Assembly (NCBI RefSeq): GCF_902806455.1
Contig: NZ_CADCWQ010000001.1
Coordinates: 3,038,001-3,102,000 of the forward strand
Direction: 5' to 3'
Length of the DNA stretch: 64,000 bases
From: Virgibacillus doumboii
GTDB taxonomy: Bacteria; Bacillota; Bacilli; Bacillales; Amphibacillaceae
Under the pieces are notes generated by a model. That model did no database searches. It was not told where the DNA came from and saw only the letters and a program-made list of their open reading frames with translations. Shown one piece after another: positions 17,823 through 26,090 of this stretch (position 1 is the first letter of the stretch; each line of letters opens with the position of its first letter). A program made the translations under genes and the position numbers.

Positions 17823-20215
17823 GGGTTTATCACTCCTTCAGCAGTAACAGTTGGAACATCTATTGGACCTTGTGCAGCTATACTGACACGAAGCACGATT
17901 GCATTATCTTTTAGATAGTTTTCGTCTGCCTTTTGATTAAAGGTAGCATAATTTTGCTCAATCGGTTCATACGTATCGCTTTTAACGTTATAAAGCGAAA
18001 AGGCTGCACCATTTCTGCGATGCTTAATGCGTATCCCTAATTCCGCTAACTCAAATGGTTGCTTACTCAAAGACTCTGGCAGTTCATACGTCAATAAATA
18101 GGTGCCCGCTTCAGCATCAATGAAAGGCTCACCCCGTCCAATCCCATTGTGAAAGATTTGACCTTTGACGGTGGATACCTTTGGCAATTTTATTTCCGAT
18201 GAAACCGAACTTGTTTCCCCTTCAGGTATTTGAATCGTTGCCGGTTGTGTAAATAGGTGAAGATTGTTCTGGACAGTTTCATCCCCGTTTACAGTTATTG
18301 GATTTAGCGATCCTTCGGTAAACCCGATTAATCTGGGTGAATTGACGTTACTATCTATATGGTTTCTAATTGCCATGGCCAAGAGATCTGACTTTAATTG
18401 TTCATCATTCCGCTGCCCCATTTGACCTGGGTGGCCAAATAATTTAAAGGCAACCTGTTCTGTTGGCTCTCCCTGGAAAAAGCCTTTGTTTCGCACATTG
18501 AAACTAACTTCTTTTGACTCGCCGGCAGCTAACTCTCCAAATTCATGATAGTTCTGTCCACTGATTAAGTAGATATTCTGAAAATCATAGTCAAAGCTGT
18601 TCGTAATTTTGCCGGTAATTTCACCATTGCTCAGTGTTAAATTCGATGCGAATTGACCATATTCTTTTACAGGATAATCAACTGCCACACTGCGGGGTGA
18701 CCAAAATTCAACATGCTGAAATTGAACAATTGATTCGTTACCTTTCGCTTCAACATATGGTAAATCAGAATGCGATTGCTGTGGCTGTGGGCCGTATTGT
18801 CTTCCTGCAGGTAATGGATCAAGCTTATTGTCGAGGGATAACGTATACGAACCAGATCCTTTAGACAGCATCGATATTGCACCTTCACCACTGCCTATCC
18901 CTTGTTCATTGACGGAAATTACAGAAACTGTATTGGTTTTTACAGAGCCGCCTCGATCTTTTGCTCCTACTCCATATAGTCCGACACTTGATACAATTGC
19001 CAGCGCAGGAATGACCAGCCATGCCCACTCCCGTTTGTCCATTCTTTTTAAAACAATGTAAAGAACAGGAATAATCACCAACAAGTATGCTGCAAATAAC
19101 AAGGAAAGCGTTGAAACCTTAAAATTTGCCAGCGTTGGAAAAGTTCTGGAAAGGTCCGCCAATCTATCACCCATATGCATATTAACAACATTCATTCCTG
19201 GGTTTGGACTGCTGATATCGCTTCCAATTGATTGCCATAATGGGGCATTACCTTTCCAGTTTGACAATGCCGAAAGCCCTAAATCAAAGGTTACTTGATT
19301 AACTGAGCCCCTTCCGAATTTTTTCTCAACAACTAAAGGTATGGAATCTTCTTTATACAAGACAGTAGCTTCCTTATCGATATCACCGGTAAACAATTCC
19401 AGGTTATTCGCTTCGATTGGCTCCTTGTACAGTTTTTCGAAGCCTTGAATCTTTTGAACAGTTTCTGTCCCTGTAATTGTTAATGGCAATACGTCTGCAA
19501 GCGTACCAAACTGCTTCTGCAGTCCTGGTTCACTGCCCGTAACAAGAGTTCCACCATTTCGCACCCAGTTTTTAATGGACTCTTGCATCTCCTCCGGTAA
19601 TTTAGCAACCGAATAATCATTGATAACAAGCAGATCAAGGACTTCAAGTCCCTCTGCATCTTCAGGTATATCACTTGCCTCCAATGTAAAAACTTCAGGA
19701 TTATTGCCATAAAATGATGTTAACTTTAAATAATTCAAACTATCCGGCCGGTCAGAAAGCACACCAATAACCAGTTTGTCAGGTTGAATATATGCAGGAG
19801 TTACTTCCAGGCTGGAATCAATCGATACCTCATTACCATTTTTCCAATCGCCCTCATATAAGTGGAATTGTTGCTCATTTTGATAAGGACCCTGTCTAAA
19901 TCTTCCCATTTCCTCCATAGCTGGTAATGAGAAGGAAATTGTTTTTGTTGTCCCGGATGCAATGTCAATGGGTATTACTTTGTTGCCAACAGGTAATGTG
20001 AAAACCAGATCCCCATTGAAATTCTCTTTATTGTTCGTAACCGTTAAAGTAACAGGATACCCTTGCTGTTGTTTCGCTTTTCCATCTAAACCAGCTTCCA
20101 CTTTTATTTCAAGTCTGTCCTGTTCATCGGCATGTGCTGTATATGTATAACCAAAACTTAAAAAAGTAAACACCAGTACAAAAAATCCGATGATTGCTAT
20201 TAGTCTTTTCATCAT
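17819..20215 (-). CDS. Large exported membrane protein heading the MoxR/VWA operon
   Basis: About 798 residues. A signal peptide (LIAIIGFFVLVFTFLSFGY, then THADE-like cleavage) precedes beta-rich domains. A GATase-like segment, LLVINDYSVAKLPEEMQ ... WVRNGGTLVTG, is followed by helices near residues 375-430 (LLFAAYLLVIIPVLYIVL and WLVIPALAIVSSVGLYGV) and a second extracellular half. It is the first gene of the operon. Start: an ATG exists at 20230, but the site AAGGGGG favours the ATG pair at 20215/20212. It likely forms the external part of the ABC/MoxR complex. Family not firmly recognised. Confidence 0.72.
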   Translation of the reverse strand: MMKRLIAIIGFFVLVFTFLSFGYTYTAHADEQDRLEIKVEAGLDGKAKQQQGYPVTLTVTNNKENFNGDLVFTLPVGNKVIPIDIASGTTKTISFSLPAMEEMGRFRQGPYQNEQQFHLYEGDWKNGNEVSIDSSLEVTPAYIQPDKLVIGVLSDRPDSLNYLKLTSFYGNNPEVFTLEASDIPEDAEGLEVLDLLVINDYSVAKLPEEMQESIKNWVRNGGTLVTGSEPGLQKQFGTLADVLPLTITGTETVQKIQGFEKLYKEPIEANNLELFTGDIDKEATVLYKEDSIPLVVEKKFGRGSVNQVTFDLGLSALSNWKGNAPLWQSIGSDISSPNPGMNVVNMHMGDRLADLSRTFPTLANFKVSTLSLLFAAYLLVIIPVLYIVLKRMDKREWAWLVIPALAIVSSVGLYGVGAKDRGGSVKTNTVSVISVNEQGIGSGEGAISMLSKGSGSYTLSLDNKLDPLPAGRQYGPQPQQSHSDLPYVEAKGNESIVQFQHVEFWSPRSVAVDYPVKEYGQFASNLTLSNGEITGKITNSFDYDFQNIYLISGQNYHEFGELAAGESKEVSFNVRNKGFFQGEPTEQVAFKLFGHPGQMGQRNDEQLKSDLLAMAIRNHIDSNVNSPRLIGFTEGSLNPITVNGDETVQNNLHLFTQPATIQIPEGETSSVSSEIKLPKVSTVKGQIFHNGIGRGEPFIDAEAGTYLLTYELPESLSKQPFELAELGIRIKHRRNGAAFSLYNVKSDTYEPIEQNYATFNQKADENYLKDNAIVLRVSIAAQGPIDVPTVTAEGVINP

Positions 20216-20306
20216 CTTCCCCCTTTGCATCCATCTTAGACGATTTAAAATAGTAGAAATTTATTAGAAAACTATGTATCTATAGCAAACGTAATAAAAT
20301 TGTAAC

Positions 20307-20334
20307 ATAATATAAGCAGAATTCTGAATATCAA
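20307..20334 (-). promoter_or_regulatory. Candidate SigA promoter of the MoxR/VWA operon
   Basis: On the minus strand TTGATA and TATTAT are separated by 16 bases, about 90 bases before the first start codon. It lies just after the terminator of the upstream gene. By eye only. Confidence 0.45.
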
Positions 20335-20342
20335 TTATATAA

Positions 20343-20372
20343 AAAGAGCTATTCGCCCTGAAATAGCTCTTT
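20343..20372 (-). terminator. Rho-independent terminator of the SDR-like gene
   Basis: AAAGAGCTATT pairs with AATAGCTCTTT across 8 bases, followed on the minus strand by a T run. It starts 25 bases after the stop at 20397. Confidence 0.85.
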
Positions 20373-20396
20373 AAAATTACTTTTATTGGCAATTAG

Positions 20397-21053
20397 TTAA
20401 ATTGAATCAATTGCTTCCTTAATGGATTTAGGATTATTACCTGTTACTACCTGAAATTCCTTGCCGATCGACTTCTCATTTTCCAGGCTGGAAACAATTA
20501 CGTTTGCAATGTCTTCTCTGGGAACCTCACCCATTTCCACTTTTGATCCAACCTCTACTTGACCGGTTCCTTTATCATTTGTCAGCAAACCGGGGTGGAT
20601 GATCGTATAATCCAAATCTGTTCCCCGCAGCCACTCATCCGAATAATGCTTCGCTGCAACATATGGTGCAAAGGAAGAAGGAGCATCCTGAATTGCTTCA
20701 CGTGTCGTATCAAATGAACTAATCATAACAAACCGCTTCACACCAGCTGCTTTAGCTGCCTCAATTGTTTTTACTGCACCATCCAGATCGACCATAATAG
20801 TTTTATCTTTCCCTGTATGACCGCCTGAGCCTGCTGTGAATACAACTGCATCCATCCCTTCAGCAGCTTTCGCAATCGGATCGATGTCGCCTTCCAGGTC
20901 TACTACCGCAGTTTTCGCACCTAAATCTTCAAAAAAGGAAGCCTGCTCTTGCTTACGAATCATCGCCTTTGCCTCAAGGCTATCACTTTCCTGAATGAAC
21001 GTAACCAGATGTTTTCCAATTTGACCATTTGCACCTGCTACAAGAATTTTCAT
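20397..21053 (-). CDS. NAD(P)-binding SDR-type oxidoreductase (YhfK-like)
   Basis: About 218 residues. The N-terminal nucleotide-binding motif GANGQIG (MKILVAGANGQIGKHLV) marks an atypical short-chain dehydrogenase of the NAD(P)H-binding family. VVFTAGSGGHTGKDKT and YVAAKHYSDEWLRGTDLDYT are typical of B. subtilis YhfK relatives. An ATG also exists at 21062, but the AAGGA site favours the one at 21053. Substrate unknown; it stands as a single gene with its own terminator. Confidence 0.8.
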   Translation of the reverse strand: MKILVAGANGQIGKHLVTFIQESDSLEAKAMIRKQEQASFFEDLGAKTAVVDLEGDIDPIAKAAEGMDAVVFTAGSGGHTGKDKTIMVDLDGAVKTIEAAKAAGVKRFVMISSFDTTREAIQDAPSSFAPYVAAKHYSDEWLRGTDLDYTIIHPGLLTNDKGTGQVEVGSKVEMGEVPREDIANVIVSSLENEKSIGKEFQVVTGNNPKSIKEAIDSI

Positions 21054-21107
21054 AATCTCCATCCTTTCTAAATAAAACTATTTTGATTTCTTATCTTTAT
21101 CATAAAT

Positions 21108-21169
21108 AAAGAAGAAGAACGTTGTCTAGATTTCCGCTCCCTTGCAATCGACATCCGTTCTTCTTCTTT
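21108..21169 (-). terminator. Terminator of the small membrane protein gene
   Basis: A perfect 14-bp inverted repeat, AAAGAAGAAGAACG / CGTTCTTCTTCTTT, with a 34-base loop, followed on the minus strand by ATTTAT. The loop is unusually long for a terminator. Confidence 0.5.
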
Positions 21170-21192
21170 AACTCTATAAAAGTGCATTTCTA

Positions 21193-21600
21193 TCAATGTG
21201 CTTCTTTACTTGATTCCATGTTATATGCATATCGCCAAGCCTTCTGACTGACTGCAATTGCCGCCCAGAACATAACCAATGCGATTACCGGATGAAATGC
21301 TCCAGCATTTGGTATATTGGCCGTTGCATACATCAAAATAAACAGTATGAACAATCCAAAACTCTGCCACTTCATGCTCTTTGGCAGCTTCGCAAAAAAA
21401 CTGAAAATCAGCATCAGGATTGGTACATACTCAATAATTCTCACAAATATCCGGTGTGTCTGCCACCTGGATGGATCTACAAAAGTCGCTAACCCGGCGA
21501 AAAAAACCTGTGTTGCAACAGTTATTACAAAAACTACTGCCAGATAAAAGAAAACTTTCCGCCACAAGCACGCCTTTCCCGTTACCTCCACGTTCTTCAT
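21193..21600 (-). CDS. Small four-helix membrane protein
   Basis: A 135-residue protein with four predicted membrane segments (VFFYLAVVFVITVATQVFF, a second near YVPILMLIFSFF, then SFGLFILFILMYATANI and PVIALVMFWAAIAVS). Conserved-looking histidines lie near helices 2 and 4, giving it a DUF6220-like appearance; this is a weak assignment. The ribosome site lies unusually close to the ATG. It is separate from the DUF4097 gene upstream, with 25 bases between. Confidence 0.6.
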   Translation of the reverse strand: MKNVEVTGKACLWRKVFFYLAVVFVITVATQVFFAGLATFVDPSRWQTHRIFVRIIEYVPILMLIFSFFAKLPKSMKWQSFGLFILFILMYATANIPNAGAFHPVIALVMFWAAIAVSQKAWRYAYNMESSKEAH

Positions 21601-21625
21601 CCCCTTTCATAATCATTCGTTTCTT

Positions 21626-22429
21626 TTATTTCTCGACGGAAATATGCCCGTTATTGGTTTTCAGTTTTATTAGATTTTCCCCATCGCCAACGACAGTGTT
21701 CCAATTAGAGCTCCCAAAAACAGTCGCTTTGCCATTGTCAATTTCAATATCAAACGTTGTATTTGTCGGTTCTTTTTCGGTCTCAATTTTAATTTTTCCA
21801 TTATTGGATTCTAATGTTATCGGGCGATCCAACGTTTTGGTTCCAAGATAAATTTTCCCATTATTTACTTTTCCGTAAATTTTTCCTTCTACATTTTCAA
21901 GTGAAATCTGACCATTATCCGCTTCTGTACTCACCATCGCCGCAGTAATGTTTTTCATTTCAATCAGTCCATTACTCACTCCAGCCTTAACTTCTCTGAT
22001 CTTCAGCTGTTCTGCCTGAAATTCACCATTATCGATATCAACCTGTAATGATTCATATACTTTTTCGGGTAAGTGTACCTCCAATGTTAAAGATGTTCCT
22101 ATGAAATTGAAAAAGTCGAAAAACTGCAATCTCTTTTCAACTAAATTGATGGATAATGTATTTCCATCTACATTAACGCTTAACTGATTTTTAACATCCT
22201 CCGTACTTCTACCAGATAATTCCACCCTCGGTTTATCTTCATTAGCTGAAATAAGCTCTACTTTTTGGTTATCTGCACTAATTTCAATATCTGTAATATC
22301 GTCATCAATGACCCTCTCTTCCGAAACGGTGACAGGTTTACTAGTTGTATTGAATGTAACAAAACTGCCAATCACACCAATAATTAAGAGAGCTAATGCA
22401 ACAATGGATATTTTTTTGATGCTACTCAT
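21626..22429 (-). CDS. DUF4097 family envelope protein
   Basis: A 267-residue protein with an N-terminal membrane anchor (IVALALLIIGVIGSFVTF) and a repetitive beta-helix built of short units such as EADNGQISLENVEGKIYGK and NNGKIKIETEKEP, the DUF4097 pattern also seen in LiaG. It overlaps the DUF1700 gene by 8 bp and ends the padR operon. The family is linked to envelope stress; exact role unknown. Confidence 0.85.
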   Translation of the reverse strand: MSSIKKISIVALALLIIGVIGSFVTFNTTSKPVTVSEERVIDDDITDIEISADNQKVELISANEDKPRVELSGRSTEDVKNQLSVNVDGNTLSINLVEKRLQFFDFFNFIGTSLTLEVHLPEKVYESLQVDIDNGEFQAEQLKIREVKAGVSNGLIEMKNITAAMVSTEADNGQISLENVEGKIYGKVNNGKIYLGTKTLDRPITLESNNGKIKIETEKEPTNTTFDIEIDNGKATVFGSSNWNTVVGDGENLIKLKTNNGHISVEK

Positions 22430-22982
22430 CTTTTAAACCTCCCTTCACAAGCGAAACGTTATATTTCAAATAACGCACCAATTGATTTGCCAACGCCTTT
22501 GTTGCAGAAAACATACCGATTACAATAAACAGTCCAACTCCACAAAGCATGAATGAAAAGAATAAATCAAACCATTCAAATCCTGCCGGGTAAGTTATCA
22601 CATTTATTAAAACCATTAATGGTGAAACAATAAATGCAATCCCTGACGTCCATCCCGCAAATAAAATTGCCAGTAATGCAACAAATGGTCCAAACACGAT
22701 TACAAAATTAAAGAATCCCAGTCCAATGACAGCCCATACTGCGCGAAAAATATTCCCTGTCGTTGCTGTGGCTTCCACTTTTTCAATGTGGTAATTAGCC
22801 TGTAATTCTTTAGCTATCTGCTTAGGTGACCCCAGCGATTCAGCAATTTGCTCTTCCGTTTTTCCGTCTGCTGAACCCATGGAAAAATGCTCCCGGAAGT
22901 CGTGCAAAATATCTTCACGCTCCGCCTGAGGAAGCTTTTTCAGTCCATTTTCCAGGCTTTTCAAAAACTGCTCTCTATTCAT
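22422..22982 (-). CDS. DUF1700 family membrane protein
   Basis: About 186 residues. The N-terminal cytoplasmic part (MNREQFLKSLENGLKKLPQA, then EREDILHDFREHF and ESLGSPKQIAKEL) is the hallmark of DUF1700; it is followed by three or four membrane helices. The ATG at 22982 is preferred over a GTG at 22991 because AAGGAAGGTG lies 6 bases upstream. It overlaps padR by 8 bp. The family is nearly always co-transcribed with a PadR regulator and a DUF4097 gene. Confidence 0.88.
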   Translation of the reverse strand: MNREQFLKSLENGLKKLPQAEREDILHDFREHFSMGSADGKTEEQIAESLGSPKQIAKELQANYHIEKVEATATTGNIFRAVWAVIGLGFFNFVIVFGPFVALLAILFAGWTSGIAFIVSPLMVLINVITYPAGFEWFDLFFSFMLCGVGLFIVIGMFSATKALANQLVRYLKYNVSLVKGGLKDE

Positions 22983-23298
22983 GGTTAACACCTTCCTTTA
23001 CTATTTGATTAACACCATCCGAAAACTGCTCCCACTCATCATTAAGGACATAAAGGTGGTCTTTTCCTTTATCAGTAATCCTGTAGTATTTTCGGGAAGG
23101 ACCTTCTTTTGACTCCTGTAAATAGGTTGTTAAATAATCCTCTTTTTTCAATCTCCTTAACAACGGATATACCGAACCTTCGGAAATGACGATCTGATCA
23201 GAGATTTTTTGAACAATCTCATACCCATAACGGTCTTGCTTATTTAGCAGCGCAAGTACGCAAAATTCCAAAGCTCCTTTTTTAAACTGTATATTCAT
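22975..23298 (-). CDS. PadR-family transcriptional regulator
   Basis: A 107-residue winged-helix protein: LLNKQDRYGYEIVQKIS, GSVYPLLRRLKKEDYLTTYL and the wing GPSRKYYRITDKG are typical PadR motifs. It heads a three-gene operon with DUF1700 and DUF4097. Four copies of ACAGTA lie in the promoter region, so autoregulation is likely. The inducing signal is unknown. Confidence 0.92.
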   Translation of the reverse strand: MNIQFKKGALEFCVLALLNKQDRYGYEIVQKISDQIVISEGSVYPLLRRLKKEDYLTTYLQESKEGPSRKYYRITDKGKDHLYVLNDEWEQFSDGVNQIVKEGVNHE

Positions 23299-23320
23299 TA
23301 GACGTACACCTCATTTTCAC

Positions 23321-23405
23321 TACTGTGCATTAAACAGTACTGTAATAAAAAAATACCTTGTGAAAAATAATTTACCACACACTACTGTTTATTGCAAGGT
23401 ACTGT
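23321..23405. promoter_or_regulatory. PadR operon promoter with repeated ACAGTA boxes
   Basis: TACTGT occurs at 23321, 23383 and 23400 and its complement ACAGTA at 23334. The first and last of the 23321-23339 pair form a palindrome with a 7-base spacer. On the minus strand TTGCAA and TAAATT with a 17-base spacer could be the promoter and lie among the boxes. Confidence 0.5.
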
Positions 23406-23437
23406 ATAAAATATTTTTTATGATTAAAGTTAAACAT

Positions 23438-23470
23438 CAAAAAAAGCGTTAACCTTTTATAGATTAACGC
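23438..23470 (-). terminator. Terminator of the 3-methyladenine glycosylase gene
   Basis: On the minus strand GCGTTAA pairs with TTAACGC over an 11-base loop, followed by seven T residues. Confidence 0.8.
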
Positions 23471-23548
23471 CTCAGACCCACAGGGTATCTGTATTCACTT
23501 TGTTTTAGTTAAATAAACATTAAAATTGATGAAAGAATTCTATCCCAT

Positions 23549-24148
23549 TTACCTGGAAATAAATTCATTCCCATCAATCCAAAATCTCCAAGGATAATCT
23601 TTCGCGTCCCCGGTATTTTCAATACCAATCCGTGGACCTGAGACAATTTCAGAAGGCTTCACTGTTTTTCCCTGAGCAATCCAAAGCGGGTACTGATTGA
23701 ATGAATGCCCATAATCATCCATCGTAATTCCAAGTGCTTGAGTTAATTTGCCTGGGCCGTTTGTCCATTGAGTTTTCTTCTTTGCTTTTGGACGTCGTTT
23801 TTCCATTAATTCCTGTCCTGTATATGGATCAACCCCCCGTATCAATATAGCTTCCGGATGATTGATTTGTCCGCTCACAACGTTAACCAGGCAGTGTGTA
23901 TGCATCGTATGGGTATACGCATGACCGGCTTCACCGAACATGATTTCCGTTCGCTTCGTCCTCCGATTGTTAAAGCTGTGTGCTGCACGATCATCAGGCC
24001 CGATATATGCTTCCGCTTCAACAATGAAACCAGAAGCAATCCCTTCATCTGTTTCCTTCAGCAGCCATTTACCAAGTAATGATTGAGCCATTTGAAGGGT
24101 TGGCTGATTGTAGAATGATTTATCCAATGGTTCTGGTGAGATGTGCAT
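23549..24148 (-). CDS. 3-methyladenine DNA glycosylase (AAG/MPG family)
   Basis: A 199-residue protein of normal length for the AAG fold. Visible motifs: VEAEAYIGPDDRAAHSFNNR with the catalytic glutamate, RTKRTEIMFGEAGHAYTH, and NGPGKLTQALGI. It excises alkylated purines such as 3-methyladenine in base-excision repair. An AAGGAG site precedes the ATG. The usual YxxYG segment after the GxA turn reads HTMHTHCLVNVV here, a mild departure. It stands alone with its own terminator. The B. subtilis counterpart is YxlJ. Confidence 0.88.
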   Translation of the reverse strand: MHISPEPLDKSFYNQPTLQMAQSLLGKWLLKETDEGIASGFIVEAEAYIGPDDRAAHSFNNRRTKRTEIMFGEAGHAYTHTMHTHCLVNVVSGQINHPEAILIRGVDPYTGQELMEKRRPKAKKKTQWTNGPGKLTQALGITMDDYGHSFNQYPLWIAQGKTVKPSEIVSGPRIGIENTGDAKDYPWRFWIDGNEFISR

Positions 24149-24231
24149 GCTATTTCTCCTTAGGTTTTAAAATTAATAATCATTATTTTGTTCTACAATG
24201 TATTGTAATACGTATCATCCGGAATAATCTT

Positions 24232-24924
24232 TTACTTCAAGGCCACATTTTTAATAATCAGAGGTACCTCTTTCAAATCATCCACCATAAAATCAGCTTT
24301 AACATTGTTCCATTTATAGTCTTTTTTCCATACACCCTTCATACCTGCCCGTTGAGCGGCCTTCACATCTTTTTCCGGGTGATCACCAACATAAATACTT
24401 TCGCCAGGCAAAACATTAAGGCTATCAAAGGCTCTATGGAATATTCGAGGTTCAGGCTTATTCATCCCTTCCCATTCGGATATGAGGATTGTCTCAAAGT
24501 ATTTCTCAATACCCAAAGCCTTTATATTATCCATCTGAAACTGGCCTTTTCCATTAGTAATTATTCCAAGGTTATAGTTATCGCTCTTCAATTCTTCCAG
24601 CATACGAAGGAGATTGGGAAATGGGACACAGCTATATTGAAATTGACTGACATAATCCTGAAGCAATTCCTCCCAAGTCAGACCGGTAATATCAAATTCC
24701 GCCAGTAACTGTTGATATACTTTATCCTTCCAGACATAGCCTCTGTTATCAAGCTCTATGAACCTTGTTATATACTTATCTTTTGGCACATGATTTAGCC
24801 ACTGATTGAAACGCTGGTATTGTTTTTCAATAAAAATCTTTACTGACTCATCCCGGTTCAGCAAAGTTCCATCTAGATCAAATAAAACAGCTTTTATTAT
24901 ATTTATCCTCCCCTGATATCCCAA
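24232..24924 (-). CDS. HAD-superfamily hydrolase (start codon uncertain)
   Basis: About 222-230 residues with all four HAD motifs: DLDGTLLN (nucleophile D), ITNGKGQFQ, the lysine in MNKPEPRIF and GDHPEKDVKAAQRAG. It is likely a phosphatase for a small phosphorylated metabolite. The only canonical start is the TTG at 24924, but a strong GGGGAGG site lies downstream of it and points to ATA at 24900, where homologues would begin MIKAVLFD. See findings. No operon partner is obvious. Confidence 0.85.
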   Translation of the reverse strand: MGYQGRINIIKAVLFDLDGTLLNRDESVKIFIEKQYQRFNQWLNHVPKDKYITRFIELDNRGYVWKDKVYQQLLAEFDITGLTWEELLQDYVSQFQYSCVPFPNLLRMLEELKSDNYNLGIITNGKGQFQMDNIKALGIEKYFETILISEWEGMNKPEPRIFHRAFDSLNVLPGESIYVGDHPEKDVKAAQRAGMKGVWKKDYKWNNVKADFMVDDLKEVPLIIKNVALK

Positions 24925-24980
24925 TTTCCTGGAGTGGTGACAAAGAAATTTGGATAGTCTTTTAACATTTTTCTATTCAG

Positions 24981-25538
24981 TTATCTATATAAATAGTGCG
25001 TTGGGTGAAACAGATCCTCATTTGTATTTCTGACAATCGAAAAGTGATCAACATTGTAATGGCCATGGAGCGTTTCATTATGATGCTTTACTATTTGTTC
25101 GGCACTTAGAACATCCCCGCCTATTGTTGAATGTCCATCACTAACCAATGTGACATCCATACCATTAATCGTGGCTGTTCTGACTGCACTATCGATGCAG
25201 TGTTGCGTTTCACAGCCCATTATAACGATGTGTTCCATTTCCTGAGATTTTAAGTGGCTTAGAAGTCCTGTCCCATGAAAGGAATTCGTTGCAGCTTTAT
25301 CAAAAAAATTCGCATTCGCAGGCACACTAATTTCACCGTGAACCTGAAATCCATTCCCTTTACCTTCAGCAACGTCCAGATCCCTTACAAAGACAACCGG
25401 AATATCAGACTTTCCTGCTTTTTCAATTACCAAATTAATGTTTTTAATAAGCTGCTCCTTATTAAAAACTCCACGTTCTTCCTGATTCCCTTCAATTAAC
25501 TCCTGCTGGGCATCAATTATTAATAATGTTTGATTCAA
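24981..25538 (-). CDS. Isochorismatase-like cysteine hydrolase
   Basis: A 185-residue protein of the isochorismatase fold: IIDAQQELIEG (catalytic Asp), VVFVRD and IVIMGCETQHCIDSAVRT with the nucleophilic cysteine. The C-terminus also fits (TLVSDGHSTIGGD). Family members hydrolyse isochorismate, nicotinamide or related amides; the substrate here is not predictable. Translation starts at a TTG (25538), with its AAAGGGG site inside a potential terminator stem (see the upstream leader). Confidence 0.85.
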   Translation of the reverse strand: MNQTLLIIDAQQELIEGNQEERGVFNKEQLIKNINLVIEKAGKSDIPVVFVRDLDVAEGKGNGFQVHGEISVPANANFFDKAATNSFHGTGLLSHLKSQEMEHIVIMGCETQHCIDSAVRTATINGMDVTLVSDGHSTIGGDVLSAEQIVKHHNETLHGHYNVDHFSIVRNTNEDLFHPTHYLYR

Positions 25539-25650
25539 AAAATTTTTCCCCTTTCGAATGTGGGGAAACGCTATTATGTTATTTAGACGTTTTCCCCTTG
25601 GTATTTTCTACGTCTGCATATTTTTTGTTCATCATAATAACTACCTCCTG
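25537..25650 (-). promoter_or_regulatory. Possible leader-peptide attenuator upstream of the hydrolase
   Basis: On the minus strand three segments compete. GGGGAAAACG (25597-25588) can pair with CGTTTCCCC (25570-25562). The inner TTTCCCC (25568-25562) can instead pair with GGGGAAA (25551-25545), which is followed by six T residues. The second hairpin looks like a terminator and hides the ribosome site of the hydrolase. The first segment is the end of a short peptide gene. Confidence 0.5.
25579..25635 (-). CDS. 18-residue leader peptide candidate
   Basis: MMNKKYADVENTKGKTSK from an ATG at 25635, preceded by the perfect site AGGAGGTAG 5 bases away. No membrane segment or signal peptide. Its last codons overlap the first arm of the hairpin pair above, and its stop lies in that hairpin's loop, as in attenuators. 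An inverted repeat ATTGTCTAA / TTAGACAAT (25659-25667 / 25687-25695) lies upstream. A free-standing small protein is the alternative. Confidence 0.5.
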   Translation of the reverse strand: MMNKKYADVENTKGKTSK

Positions 25651-25737
25651 AACAGAGTATTGTCTAATAATTGGTGTTTCTAATTTTTAGACAATTTAAC
25701 TTTACCATAATTTTTTTGGAAATAATATACCTTGTAT

Positions 25738-26064
25738 TCAAGAAACACCAGACTTTTTCCCTTTTGAAAAACGAAATAATGCAATTACCAAACAAAGCAT
25801 ACTAAGCGCCCAAACCACACCGGAAATGCCTATTTGAAGTGAGACTTCTTCTGATGCCATCGGATGATCATAATCAAAAGCAACAGCCTTTAATGCAAAA
25901 TATACTGCAACAGAAAACGATAGCAAATGCAGCAATGTCCAGATATATCCTGAACTGTTGCCTTTATTTTTCAACCAAAGAAACACCGTTATTAAAACCG
26001 AAATCCCCATAACAATTGAAAATCCGCCAATTAACATTCCCAAAACTTCTTGCTCTAAAGGCAT
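25738..26064 (-). CDS. Small membrane protein, unknown
   Basis: About 108 residues with three membrane segments (VLGMLIGGFSIVMGISVLITVFL, IWTLLHLLSFSVAVYFALKA, VVWALSMLCLVIALFRF) and a basic C-terminus. The ATG at 26064 follows GGGGGTGA; a longer frame to 26088 has no ribosome site. It is the last of six small genes in one direction. Not recognised. Confidence 0.65.
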   Translation of the reverse strand: MPLEQEVLGMLIGGFSIVMGISVLITVFLWLKNKGNSSGYIWTLLHLLSFSVAVYFALKAVAFDYDHPMASEEVSLQIGISGVVWALSMLCLVIALFRFSKGKKSGVS

Positions 26065-26090
26065 AAGATCACCCCCAACTTTTCGCACCT

